From NCBI GenBank assembly GCA_024305405.1, contig JAKNDB010000087.1:7566501-7630500 (forward strand): a stretch of 64,000 bases of DNA, in the 5' to 3' direction. The notes beneath the pieces were generated by a model. That model was not told where the DNA came from. It did not search any database and worked only from the letters and a program-made list of their open reading frames with translations. This stretch comes from Dirofilaria immitis (lineage: Eukaryota > Nematoda > Chromadorea > Rhabditida > Onchocercidae). Shown in pieces: positions 26,292 through 38,619 of this stretch (positions are counted from its first letter, which is position 1; each line of letters opens with the position of its first letter). A program made the translations under genes and the position numbers.

Positions 26292-28217
26292 ATGCCTTCG
26301 CTATCTCGGTTATCAGCGGTTACTTTATCAATGGTAGCCGGTGGTGCGTACTATTCTCGGTTAGAAAAATGGTTGTTTGGTTCAGGAAATGATGCTACAA
26401 GAAATATGTTTCTGATAAATACTGCGGAATGTGCGGAAATCGTTACATCCTTGCCATTTCCCTGCACACATCCTTTACCACAAAATAAATGGGATAACAA
26501 TTGGGATAAGTAAGTTCATCGTTTTTCAATTTTCTTCAATCTTTTTTACAAGCTTTTTGGACTTCAAAGTTTACTATCAAGTTTTGAATAAGACGTCTTA
26601 AAAATTTTTAACTGACAAGCTCTTGTCAAGGATAAGTGGTAAAACACTTTGTAAAATGTGTTTGTTCAATAGAAATAAGTTGCTTATTTTGTTTTTATAC
26701 TGTATTTGAGCAGATTTTTGTATACCATCTTAATTTTTTTGAATTTTGGCTTAAAATTTACATACTATTTATAGTTCTGAAAATTGTGTTTTTTTTTTTT
26801 AGAAATTATTTGTTGAAAGAATTATTTCATTTACATGAGTTTTAGTAGCCTTTTTCTTTGCAGCCGAGAACCAAAATACATGGTGGATCCTATAGAATAT
26901 GAAGAAGCTGATCCGATCAAGCGTCAAAATATGTTGAATGAAGTGACGCCAACTTCGAAACGAAATATTATCCTCATACGACATGGACAGTATTTTATGG
27001 ATCATAATCATAAAAATTATCTCAGCTTGACACCTTTAGGTAATATTCTCTGTTTCTCAAATTCTCAAAAGATAAGAAAATGGATAATTTTTTTGTTTTC
27101 AAATTTTGTTTGTTTCAAAAATTAAATTTATTTTTTACTAGATTATAAGCATGTATTATAGGACAAGAACAAGCAAAATATGTGGGCCAACGTTTAGCTA
27201 GTAGTGGCTTAAAGTTTGACAGTGTGATAATGTCGACAATGGCAAGAGCGGAGGAAACGGCTAAACTAATCCTAGATGAGCTACCACCAACTTCAGCAAA
27301 AAGCGATCCATTATTGGAAGAAGGAGCACCTTTCCCACCAGAACCACCAAGTAAACATTGGCGTCCCAAGCACAAAGTAATTCATTGTACTGCTTACTGA
27401 AAAAATAAGATCAAAATATAAGGTTGGACACTCAGGAAGTTTTACAGTTGAAGGCACATCAATTTTTAGTGTTGAAACTTTTTATCCATGCATTTCGATG
27501 CAAATTGTCAAACTGGTAGCGAAATTAATAGAAATTCTAGAAATAAAATTAGTAAATCACCAAATCATTAATAAGACACAAAATGCTAGTTATATGATTA
27601 TTACATTTAGCTAGTTTTTCGGTTAAATATTTTTTTGTTTGAATTTCGCAACGGAGGGATCGCGCATTGAGGCAGCTTTCGGAAATATATACATCGTGCA
27701 AGTTGGAAACAAAAAGATGATAGCTGGGAATTGATTGTATGCCATGGAAATGTGATACGATATTTTGTTTGCAGGTTTGTCAAGTTACCTTTCTTATTTT
27801 TCTCAAATACTAAATGTTGATTATATCATAAACACTTTTTTCATTAACTTCTGCACATTTATAGAGCATACGAACAGAAGGGAGAAAAGACTTCGAAATT
27901 TAGACTTATAATGTTTTGTATTGAACTTTAATCGAATTTAAATATATCTAATAGTAATTATGTAAAGATGAAAGAAATCATTGCGGTAAAGAATAAACAC
28001 ACTATTGAAAGTTCATATTAATGAATTCATAGATCTTCATTTCATGAAGAAAATTTTAATGCATTGAAGGGCGCTACAATTTCCACCTGAAGGTTGGCTT
28101 CGGATGTCAGTCGGTCACTCTTCGATAACTTGGATGGTCATATACCCAAATGGTTTTGTATCTATGAGATCCCTTGGCGATATTGGTCATTTGCCTAGTG
28201 GAAAGGTTTCTTTCTAG
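26292..28217 (+). CDS. pgam-5: PGAM5 mitochondrial Ser/Thr protein phosphatase
   Basis: Five exons: 26292-26509, 26864-27039, 27162-27376, about 27657-27774 and 28070-28217, giving about 290 residues like other PGAM5 proteins. Residues about 8-22 are a hydrophobic membrane anchor. Residues 67-76 (WDNNWDNREP) match the conserved WDxNWD multimerisation motif. IRHGQ at 111-115 carries the phosphohistidine of the histidine-phosphatase fold. Later conserved blocks are [32 protein letters not shown] and [17 protein letters not shown]5 acts at the mitochondrial membranes in mitophagy and cell-death signalling (family knowledge). Exon 4 is damaged: a single base is missing at about 27677-27681, splitting RIEAAF from RKYIHRA, and its upstream junction lacks a strong acceptor and about six expected residues. 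All other phases agree, so an assembly error is likelier than a dead gene. Confidence 0.93.
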
Positions 28218-28482
28218 GTTAAAGATTGACTATTTTTTCCTTTTTATATAACCACTTGTTTGTAATTAATCCTTAATCGATGCAATGGATTTAATCAGAA
28301 TTAAAACTCGCTAAAATTAAATCTGGTAATTCGAATATCTTTAAATATAAGTTTTATTCCCGTACACTTTTCAATCGAAGTTTCATTTTATTTAAACATC
28401 CCAAAATTACAAAATTTAGTTTTTATTTCATTTAAGCGATCCAGAAACTACAAAATTTAATTGTACCATTTTCGCCCTGAAG

Positions 28483-29034
28483 ATTTTACCAAATATGGCA
28501 TGGCCGTAATTATGGACGTGTTAAACCGGGATAACAAACCAGTCTTTTTGGATTCATAAGCTTTTATTTCTTTGCCATTGCTTTTTTACGCACTATTTAA
28601 AGATTGGTTATTTCATATTATTATATAGATATCTTGGCTTCATTCAACTTTCAGTTTTCTCTATTCTTTAAAATCTTATTGACAAAAGACATCGTAGATT
28701 ACTTTCGTTTGTCGTGTATACTGTTTTCTTTACTTTAACCGTCATTTGTATATGTAGTGCTATCGTGAAATCAAATAGTTCAGCTATTTTTGGGAAATAT
28801 AAATGCCTCAATTTTGGGCATTGTTTCATGGTAAGTAATTTCTACACTTTCGTCTTGCTTGATTGTTAAAAATCAGACAATATTCTTTGCATGCTTCATA
28901 ATTAAATTTGATTACCTATCTTACAGATATCAATCATTATTAGATTTTGTGGACATCCGAGGCGTACTTGTATGAATGTGATTGAAGTTTTAACTGTGCC
29001 GATTCCTCAACATTTAATTGTTAATATCGTTTAG
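28483..29034 (+). CDS. Unidentified membrane protein, 3' exons
   Basis: Two exons fit well: 28689-28830, ending at a clean GTAAGT, and 28927-29034, starting after TTACAG and ending in TAG. They join in phase 0. The first codes a basic HRRLL segment, one strong membrane span (FVVYTVFFTLTVICICSAIV) and a Cys-containing stretch (GKYKCLNFGHCFM). The second codes ISIIIRFCGHPRRTC and an amphipathic tail. An upstream piece at 28483-28541 (FTKYGMAVIMDVLNRDN) also looks coding but its phase does not match. The gene lies just downstream of pgam-5 on the same strand, about 270 nt past its stop, so co-transcription is possible. I do not recognise the family. Confidence 0.4.
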
Positions 29035-29291
29035 AACTTAATATTTAAGTTTAAAAAATGCCTAAATATTGATGATACTTATTTTTGAGTGGATCTCATA
29101 ATCACTAACTTTTCAGCTAAAAGATGGAGTACTACTTCAATGAAAATTTCAGTTTGATGACTTCCTTATTAGCTCGAGACTGTTATTTCAGGAGATTGAT
29201 TTCTAAGGTATATGTTATGAAATTCTGTCCACCCATTAATTTTATATGATGTATTCTTACGTGTTCCTATCGATTCAAAAATAATTCAAGT

Positions 29292-30605
29292 TTAAAGAAG
29301 AATCACGATCGAAATGTATGAAATACGAACCCTAAAACAATTTCGGGATAAAAGATAAAAAATGGCGGCAGCAACGACGAACTGAGGAGTCGCTACGCAA
29401 TAACTTGCGCTAATGTTACAACGATCGCCAAGGCATGAGCATACCCGAACAATTTGCGAATCTGATTCATAGCGGAAAAAATCGGATGCTTTGACATCAC
29501 GACACATATCGTATCTGCAGGGCAATGAGTATTTGAAATTATTTTCAAAAAACAATATTTATAATTGTTGGTTATAAAATATTTAAGCTTAGAAAAATTG
29601 TATTCTTTCTTTTAAAATTAAATTCATTATCGGAATGGTTAAAAGTCAAACTTATTGAATAAAACCATTGTTCTATTGAAAAGCCGTGACGACTTATAGA
29701 GACCGCACAACCACGTATTGTTAACTTTCTGCCTGTGTTGCGTCCTGAAATAAAATCAAAATATCAAGACAGCAGTCGGAACTTCTATATAATGAATTAA
29801 GCTTCAGTCATGCAAGTGAAAAAGGTCACGATTTTTATATGATGATTTTAACCCTGTTTTTAATTCCGATTTCGATTGACTCATAAATTACTGGAAAAAC
29901 TTGCCCATGACAACAAAATCCTGAGTGAGTGTGAGACAGATTGATTTGCAATTTACCAGGCCAATATTAAATGGTTGCATTGGTTCATTGCACTGGGACG
30001 TGAAGTTCCTCGGCTCATAAAAATACCTATAAATTGTCAGCTCTCCAAATATTTAAATTCATTTTTAGATTCAATCTCTTCTGTAACTAGCTTTATTATG
30101 CTGAAATTTATATTCCCTAAAAAGTGTCTAAAATAAAAAGTCAAGATTAATTAAGTTTATCATGGTTATATTTCAAAACCAATAAATATGATAAGAAGTT
30201 TGCATCCCTTTGTGGACACTATAGTCCAGGGAGGTACCTTCGCTAACTAGGGTGCTGTACTAATGATACCTTGACATGATACCGTCCTTGAATAATTCTT
30301 CGTATAATGGTGACATACATGAATAGCATCGATTCGGACGCATATAAGCTGAAAATAATTGATAGCTGTGATTATCTTTAGTATATATTTTTAGATATTA
30401 TGATGAACCTATCGTGAAATAGAAAATTTTTTACTTTTAAAGATCACTATTCAATTCAAGTATCAACTGTTGAATGTCTTACCAAAATAAAACTAAGAGA
30501 TACAATTACAAGAATGATCGTTGTTGAAATCGGAGTTAAAAACACCATTGGGACAGATTGTGCGACAATAAACTTATCCAAATTGTGTCAGCAAGCATTC
30601 TTCGT
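29292..30605 (-). CDS. Ly6/three-finger GPI-type protein, ODR-2/HOT-like
   Basis: Minus-strand exons at 30026-29905, 29744-29666 and 29514-29292, with a possible earlier exon 30605-30546. Motifs are FTSQCNEPM, VNCKSICLTLTQDFVVMG, RKLTIRGCAVSI, RYDMCRD and the terminal CSCLGDRCN, which is the Ly6 C-x-x-D-x-C-N signature. A hydrophobic tail (FVVAAAIFYLL) follows, as for GPI anchoring. The block order resembles the nematode ODR-2/HOT family of neuronal Ly6 proteins; that assignment is from memory. The intron between the first two exons uses a GC donor (G^GCAAGT) and keeps phase. The last junction is troubling: the phases agree, but the joined codon is TG+A, a stop where the family would have Trp. 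The N-terminal Cys-x-x-Cys exon and signal peptide were not found. Confidence 0.75.
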
Positions 30606-30609
30606 CTGA

Positions 30610-33100
30610 ACAAGTAGTAAAAATGAAGACTGAAAGAATCGAGATTTTGCTGGATAGCTTACGGATAATATTGAGGTGCTGCTTTGGAAAGTGTACTTCG
30701 AACTAATGCCATGTAATTGGATATGCGAACAACAATATTGTCATCCACTACGAACACTATGATAAGAAATATTTCTCGGAGATACAGTATTCAATTGATG
30801 ATAATTTATTGATCGACATTTTTGTTCTCGTACTGAAGATGATAACTTCATACGATCATTATAGAACGAACACTTTTCATTCCGGTTTCATTCAAAACAT
30901 CTGAATAAAAACTTTTTCTAAATTCGATGGATAAGCGGATAACAATCGCTCTGTTCATTTTTTGTAATATTGCAAATGTTTTGATGCTTTGACATTTTAC
31001 TGATTCTTTTGAGAATAAGAGAATCTTATAGTTTCATCAATTTGCTGATTCTTTACCTAGCATATCTTATATTCTGGAGATTCATTTTCTTTGATAATGA
31101 ATACCTCGAAATATAGTTTTGGGATATTGGGATAATCCAGAAGTTTCAGTCATGAAATTGAAAACTTATTACAGCACAGATGCCATTGAACAGTTCCAGA
31201 ATCAATTGTTAATAAATTGGCTAAAATATTTCCTATTTCTCAACTAAATAAATTGCATCAATACTTTTTGTTTCATCTGCTCAGTAAGTCTTTTTAATTC
31301 CAAATTTGAGATAGTAGGGGAAAATTATTTGAAGTTTTGAAAGATAATCTCAGAACATTAGTTATATTTAGAGGGCCAAGGAATTGAGAAGGAAAAAGGA
31401 AAAAAAAGAACTCGTTTGAAGCAAATCTTTTTCTCCTAGCATTGGTTTGCAGAGAGGCTAATTTTGGTTGATACTTCAATCGTATTTTGCTTGATCCCAG
31501 GATTAGTAAACAAACAAACGATTCTGTTCCATTCAGCATTTGAGGAGGAGCAGTGAGTAAATATTGCTGCCAATTTCTATGATGGTTTGTTTTCAGAAAT
31601 TAAAATACTTTTATTGTTTTTTCTTTCATTCTTTAGAATTGTTAAAATCAAAACATCTTATCTTTTTTTATTGGATATATTTCAAATATTCAAATATTTG
31701 ATTGAATAAAGCTAGTGGTTGTTGAAATGAAGAAATCTGATAGAAACAATTGAAATTTATTAATATCATTGGTCACTTTACAATTGCATTCAATTTCACC
31801 TCAGAAGTAAAATTGTTGAGATATAGAAATATCGAAATGCATAAATATATGAGACATCGATTAAACTAAATTTTATATCATGGAATTATATGTTTAAATA
31901 TTTATATGTAAAATGAAGTATTGCTTGGAAAAAATTTTTTTAAAAAAACGAAGCAATCAAAAAATGAGATTAATTCATATGTAATATGAAATCGATCGAT
32001 TGTAATCATCAACTGCCACATTTCTGATGCAAGACTAATATTTTCGAACTATAAAGTATGAAAATATCAAATACTTTATGAAGTTCAATAAAAATAATTC
32101 GACTAAATCTTCATGATAGGAGCAAAAAATTCATAAATCATTATGATTAGTAGTAACAACAAGAAATTATATTCGTAATCCGACTGCATTACATAATATG
32201 AGAAAGAAGCAATTTTCAAAATATTCTACAACTAGTTCCTGTTCATACCAAAATTTGGAACCAATTAAACCAAAAGAATTGGAAATGCTCCCATATTGAA
32301 AAAAAAAAGCTGCTGAGAAATCAAAATCTTTACAACTTATATATCTCAAAAGTGCTCAAATATACTCCAAATAAAGATTAAAAAGTCAAATAGAAATTCT
32401 TGCTTAGTTGTTAATGATAAACAGTTATATGTGATAATTAGCCTACTGATAGGGAATAAATGATATGCAATTAGCATAGAAGGACGTAGTTGGAGTTGAA
32501 TGAAGTGGGAGAAAACTTTGTGATGACTACTTTTCGAGAGAATTTAAAAATCAAAGTAATTGAAGAAAATTCGAGACGACGAAATCTTCGTCCTTCTTTC
32601 TAAGCATTAAAGTTAATGAAATTTTTGTGCTTCATTAAGTCATTAAGAATTCTCGACTAATTCTTCGTTTATGAGTGTAAAATGAATATGGGAAGACTTT
32701 TCAAATAGTTACGAACATAATATTTCTTCATTACTTTTCACTTTTCCTTATATTCATTTTCTTGCTTTTTGACTATGCTGATATATAATGCAATTAGTAT
32801 TGAAAATTTAGAAGAGGTGAAAAGTTAGTAAAAAGATTTTAAGTTTTAGAGTTCTATGATCGATGAAATAGATATATTATATTTCAAATTATTGGTGTAT
32901 TTATTTACTAATCCCATGAACTGAGTAAATATTCATAACTAAGCAATCAAATGATTGAATGTTTAAGAAAAAAGAAATTTTACTAAAAAAAAATCATACT
33001 TTAGTTTGAAAGAAATAATTTATTGTTTTATTTGCTCAGCAAATACCTGTTTGACTTATCATCAAAATATTATTACTTTTTTGATAAAATTATCAAGTTG
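30610..33100. other. Intergenic, no gene seen
   Basis: The missing 5' exons of the Ly6-like gene may lie here. An open frame at 31294-31539 (-) starts with a weak hydrophobic segment but has no motif. Nothing else supported. Confidence 0.4.
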
Positions 33101-33104
33101 ATAC

Positions 33105-33345
33105 AATTCTTTTTTTTTACTTTGGCAAGTGTTATGTGTTGTATGGTTAATAATATTGTGCTCTTAATATTGATTCGTTTTATACAAGGAATAGGAGGAG
33201 CTGGTGTTGCAGGCGTTGTTGGATATGCAGCAATAAAGGATATGTATTCAGGTAGTGAATATTCAAAGATGATTTCAAAGTTAAATATGGTGGTAGCACT
33301 CTCACCTGGGATGGCCCCAGTGATAGGTAGTGATGCAACTTTTTT
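33105..33345 (+). pseudogene. Bacterial Bcr/CflA-type MFS transporter fragment (Wolbachia-like)
   Basis: A plus-strand frame codes about 75 residues of a bacterial drug-efflux transporter of the major facilitator superfamily. It contains LILIRFIQGIGGAGVAGVVG, the motif-C/RxxQGxG region of Bcr/CflA proteins, then AAIKDMYSG and MVVALSPGMAPVIGS. No eukaryotic exon borders frame it, and homology ends suddenly near 33345 where AT-rich random translation takes over, so it covers only about a fifth of the usual 400-residue protein. The frame upstream of 33105 is probably unrelated. Together with the 16S fragment this indicates Wolbachia DNA moved into the nucleus. It lacks frameshifts across the fragment, suggesting fairly recent transfer. 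Confidence 0.82.
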
Positions 33346-33349
33346 AAAA

Positions 33350-36340
33350 GTTACTATGCAGAAAAATAGTAAATTACATAAAATAATCAGAGATTTGATA
33401 TCTAATACAGTGCTCTTTGGTATTTGGTACTTCATAAAAATTGTTTATATACTCGTAATCCATCCTTTATGTTGTGTAAGCTAGATAACATACACGAATA
33501 TCATCAGTATCAAATCATTTCAAGTTGAAGGATTATAATTTACTCTTTGATGTTTTAAGTGAACTATGACTAACTGTCAGAATAATAACGCAGCTAATCA
33601 TTAAAAAATATAGCCATCAGCTGTTCTTAACTGAAAAAAATGCAAAGATATTTAAGTAATCAATGAATTGATGAACTAGAAAAGATAACATTTTCAATAT
33701 TTCGCTAAATTAAAATTTTAAATTTCGAAATATATTATTGCATAATTTGTGAAATTCATAGCATATTATCATTAAATTAATAAAACACAAAAAACATTAT
33801 GTTTTCTACCTTTTTTAAATCGATTTTTTATACCAGTACAAATTATTTTTAATTAATAAATTGATCGAATTCATTTAAGCTTATATATAAAATAGTTAAA
33901 ATTATTTCCAATAAAAATAATCATAATCTAATGATCCTAAATTTATTCAAAGCAAGAGCATCAAAAGTAGGTAATCACAGTATTTTTTTCAAATGTTAGG
34001 TAAATATCGTGATATGAAAACTTGATGCGTGAGGCAAAATAAATTTACTTGACCTCAATAAAAAAAACATTAAACTCGCATGAGTCATTGATGAAATTGG
34101 AAATCTTCACAATTTCTTATGGCACAATTCGTTCCTTCTGTTCTTCAAAATATTTAGGCTAAGATTTTACCATCTCACTACCTATGTGTTTGATAGAATT
34201 TAACATTGGATGGGACGCTTTTAAATAAAAAGAAAATAATGAATAAAAAGAAAAAGCGGTAAGAAAAGAAATAAATATATTAATGATCTGTTTCTACTTG
34301 AATACTTTAGATTTCTATTTGAAATCTTTTCTATTCAAGGTTTAAAATATAAACTAGAACCATTGAATTAGTTTCTTTTATCATCTGTTTTACGAAATAT
34401 TCTTTAATATAAAAATTATGCGAAAAATGTTTGTCTAAAAGATTTGTCCAAACAAGAAAAATTTTGACTGTTTCCATAAAATTTTTAAATTAAATGGTAA
34501 AAATGGTTGAAATATAAACCAATTAAATACAACATTGACGAATAATATAGTGGTAAATAAAGAGGATCCAATGGCAATAACATGTTCTAAGGCCATAGCA
34601 TGAGTAAGAATACTTGGCCATAGCATGAAACTTGGCATAAAAGAGTATAAACATTAATGCATCATGCATAATATATGTGAAATCTAAATTATATGTGCTT
34701 AAATAGTAAAGCTTGCATTACTTCGCGTATTATGATGCTTCACGTAGATTTAGAAAATGACTTTCGATGGTACCATTCTGAATAATGCAAACAATTTTAT
34801 TTATAGTGTATTAGCATTTTTATTGAACTTAATTGCTTCAAATAATTAGGAATCAATCATTTGTATTTGCTTGGGTTTAAATATTATCAGATTTTATTTA
34901 ATAAATTAGCAAAAGTTTTGAAAGAATATTTTTTCTAAATTCGTTTGTATTTTACTAAAGTTTCATCTGATAAAAGATCCTTTGTGTTTTTTTGCAAAAA
35001 TGTTCTAATAAAAATCTTCCAAAATTAAATATTCAAAGTAGTGCACATTAATATGCATTCAAAGAAGCTACGCTGCAATATCTATAGTTAAGCATTACTA
35101 TTACGATATTAATAGTAACCAAAAAAAAAAAGATTGATTGTTTCACTGATTGAGATTTGTTCTTGATGTTCCATAAGTTAAATAACTGAAAATTCCGAAT
35201 TTTCAAAAATTCTAGCTAAAATTATGAAAAAATAATATACCCTTCAAAAAGTAATAGCTTCATTAATATTAAAAAAAGAATTGAAGAAGTAGAATAGTGT
35301 TGAAAATACAAGCTAAATATTACTAAACCAAAAATTTTGAAAATAATTTCAAGCCACTAATAAATTTTTAAGTTTTTTTTGAGCAATGATAATTCTTAAG
35401 CTTAGATCTACGATATATTCTTGTTCCTTTTTTTTGGATTACCTTTTAGATATTATCTTAAAGATAATAATGCAGAAAGGAGCAGAATAAATATATCATT
35501 TGGATCTAATCGTTGATTTTTTTAGATTAACATTTGTTCTTTGAAATTTTTTGTCGTTAAAAAAAAGTAACTTATTGAAAGATAGTAAAAGCTATCTCTT
35601 TATTTGTATGAAGCAGCTAAAAACGTTTGATAATTTTTCATATTAAAACTCGAATTCGAATTCTATTTCTTTTAGATTTTATAGAACTTTTCCGTTCTTT
35701 AGTAGCATGCCATACTGCTTCATGCTGCAATATGTTGATCTTGTCCTTATATGTTTCTTTAACTTATGTAAATACTATGAAGATGAAGTTAGATCAATAC
35801 TAAGTCGCAGCACGTCATCTAAATCATTAGTTTGAAAGAGTAAGAAATTTTCGCAGAAAAATAAATGATTAAAGCAATTTGTCATGATACTTCGTGAATC
35901 TCTTTGGCTTTAAATTTGTGACCGATATTATGGCAAATACTTTAGCGAAGAGAGATGAACACGCAAATTAATTCGAATTATCTATGTTGCTCATTCATTT
36001 CTAAAATGTATCTTCTTCAATTCATTCATCAATTTTTAAATTATCACAACGTAATTGTGGTTACAGTATTCCATCCCTTTCATTCTTAAATAGAAATAGG
36101 TTTTGCCTTATTTATTCAGATGGATCAATTATCTCATTAAAAACGAAGAGTTGTAAATTGTTATGCACAACAAAACATGATTCTGTAAACGTATCTTTTG
36201 AGGAATAAAAATAAAAATTTGGGAAACAAGTTGGAACTTTAAAAATAAGGTTTTCAAATTAATCATTTAAGAAATTATTTACACTTTTTCAATTTCCTTT
36301 AAGAATTGAATAGTCTTATCATCAAAGGAATTGAATCTTG
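33350..36340. other. Intergenic, no gene seen
   Basis: Very AT-rich. A hydrophobic minus-strand frame at 34435-34638 (MPSFMLWPSILTHAMALEHV..) contains a short direct repeat CATGCTATGGCC but no recognised motif; AT-rich DNA often gives such frames. Confidence 0.4.
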
Positions 36341-36356
36341 TTGCATATTGGTACAG

Positions 36357-36448
36357 AGATACCTGATGAAGATAGCGGTGGTGGAAAAGGAAAGAGATGG
36401 CAATTACCTAAATACTTGTTTATGATAATTATCAATGATGGCAGCTAG
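36357..36448 (+). CDS. Possible orphan terminal exon
   Basis: After GGTACAG (36350-36356) a 29-codon frame codes IPDEDSGGGKGKRWQLPKYL and a short hydrophobic end, then stops at 36448. The composition is coding-like, but there is no partner exon and no known motif. Confidence 0.2.
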
Positions 36449-36449
36449 T

Positions 36450-37525
36450 GATAAATGATGGCAGTGTTGGGATGCTTTTTGAAATACATAACAGTGATCG
36501 CTGAAACGGCTTCGAGCAATCATTCTACGATTATGAAATTATAGACAAAAATCATTTCACAGCCCTGCTAAGGAAACATTTTTGAGTAGCTAATTAGCTT
36601 ATGTAAAAAAGATTAGTTTATTTTGAAGCACATGTTACTACAGATAAGCAATGATTAGTTTTTCATAATTAAGATGGCCAAGTGACAAATGATATCATTT
36701 TAATAAGAAATTATACTTTGAATTCCGCATCGTTCATTTTCTATTAGTTAATGGTTGATGACATAAGTTTCAGCATTCGATTTCCGACTTTTCAGTTAAT
36801 CGATCATTCTATATTAATTAAGCGCAATTAATTTGTAGTATTCAGATTTATCAGTCGACCTTGGTATAACATCGAAATGTAAACGTTTAGCCTTTTTAGG
36901 ATTCTGAAAAATGCATAACGCTAAACTCTCTGCTGGAGCATAAGTGAGCTACTCTTCAATTGAAATACCATTTCCTTTTGATTTTGATATTTTCTTTCCT
37001 TCCTTATCAAGAAAAAACTCATAGCAAAATAAAAGTGGCGTTTTTCATTTGATCAAATATCAATTTTTTGCATGCAAAAATCAAAATTTATTCATAAATA
37101 GGAGATCTAACAATTTTTCAATGAATAAGAGACATATATTTTAGCGTGAAATTCAAATTTACAATAACAAATTTTATTAATAAATACATTCATCAAAATC
37201 GTTGAATTTGTTCGTATTTTTGAAGTAGAGGGAGAATGATGGTTTCACACTTGTGCAGCCAAATGAATAAGGATTGATAATGAACAAGAAATTAAATGCT
37301 GAAAAAACAAGCAAAAAATGAAGTGAAAAGTTTTAAGTTTTCTGATAATCGCAACTTTGATCCCTTGATCCAAAAAAAAGAAAAGTACAAAATATATTAG
37401 TTATTAGAATTCTCAATTAGATTAGAACGTATTTATTTTCATGGACTGAATATTTTATTAAGCAAGGATAAGATATTAAATGATGGCTTAGGGTATCGGA
37501 CAACAAAATCGCTGTCCATTTTGAT
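36450..37525. other. Intergenic, no gene seen
   Basis: AT-rich sequence downstream of the phospholipase gene. AATAAA-like hexamers are frequent and not informative. Nothing supported. Confidence 0.4.
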
Positions 37526-37530
37526 ACATT

Positions 37531-38550
37531 TTACTTTAATTTTGGTTTTTCAAAACGACTCCAGCACTTGATTATTGCGCTGTCGCAGGCGCATATGGCA
37601 CAACCACATTTTGAATTTGCTGCAATACCCTTTATCACAAGCAAGGAAGTTAAAATTCAAGGAGGTGACAATCGCAAAGATAATTTGATGAATTCTAAAA
37701 TAATATACATGAAGACATTTTAAATAATGTCTTAAGTGAAATCTTTAAATGATGAAAACTTGAAATATAAATTAAGCGATAGTTTAGAAGGAACAATGTA
37801 ATAATTGGCTTCATATTTTTCTCTCTTACGAAATCATTTCCTTATTTCAGGAAGAGTCGAGATAGCTTTTTTCCAATTTAGCCTTTTTAGCGATTATTGA
37901 ACAAATCCAAAATTACCATTATTTAAGCAAACGGACTGATTTTGAATGCACTTCCAATTATAGGGAAGGAGATATTCCTCAGCCGTGTCATAGCAATCGC
38001 CTTCGCCAACTGCTTTGTCGTAACAGAAGTCGTGCTTCATACAGCACATGCAATGAAATCGAATGTTTTAGTTTTGATTTTCAAATATCAAAAATTAAGA
38101 AAGGGAAATTATATATGGCACTCTTCTGCCAAAGCATTTTTTATATAGAAGCACTAATAACATCTAAAAAACTTTTTTGTTCCAAAATTTGTGGGAAATG
38201 AAAAAGCGTTACATTGGAAAAACGGACTTTACTTTTACATCAAAGAGAACGATGAGAAATGATGAGACATATGAGATACATGGGACGAAGATCTTCAGAG
38301 CAAAACTTCCGGATTGCAATTTTACGGACTTAGGCGATGAAGAAAAGTGTAACCTGTCAATTCCATCCATAGGCTTTCCGGAACCTCCAACACCACACCA
38401 GCATCCATAATTATTATAGACAGAGGCTGGATAACCAAGCTTACAAATGCTCATTCTATCCAGATTCCATAAAGCTTTTAACACCGGATCCAATACAGCA
38501 ACTGGTGCACAAAATAAGCATGCTATTAAAATCAGTGATTCCGAACACAT
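37531..38550 (-). CDS. Secreted phospholipase A2
   Basis: Three exons: 38550-38354, 38047-37917 and 37619-37531, about 137 residues, the normal size for small secreted PLA2. The ATG at 38550 starts a signal peptide (SLILIACLFCAPVAV). Exon 1 ends with the calcium-binding loop YGCWCGVGGSGKPMDG. Exon 2 begins with the catalytic helix CCMKHDFCYD carrying the active-site His. Exon 3 has the CxCDxxAxxC helix (CACDSAIIKC) with the partner Asp. The enzyme hydrolyses the sn-2 ester of phospholipids; the worm role is unknown. Phases at both junctions agree (2+1 and 1+2). Oddity: exon 2 has no AG acceptor; the bases just before its expected start are AT, and no AG lies between that point and the in-frame stop upstream. 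Either the acceptor is mutated or the sequence is wrong here. Confidence 0.9.
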
Positions 38551-38619
38551 TGGTTTGTCACCAATTTCTAAAAAAGATTTGAAAGTAAATATTAAATTCG
38601 GAATCCTATCCACAATTGA

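Noticed and set aside
34435..34638. Hydrophobic minus-strand frame as a possible further bacterial transporter piece
   Set aside because: No family motif seen; AT-rich DNA readily gives hydrophobic frames.
38177..38410. Plus-strand frame MFQNLWEMKKRYIG..
   Set aside because: It is the antisense shadow of phospholipase A2 exon 1 and its intron.
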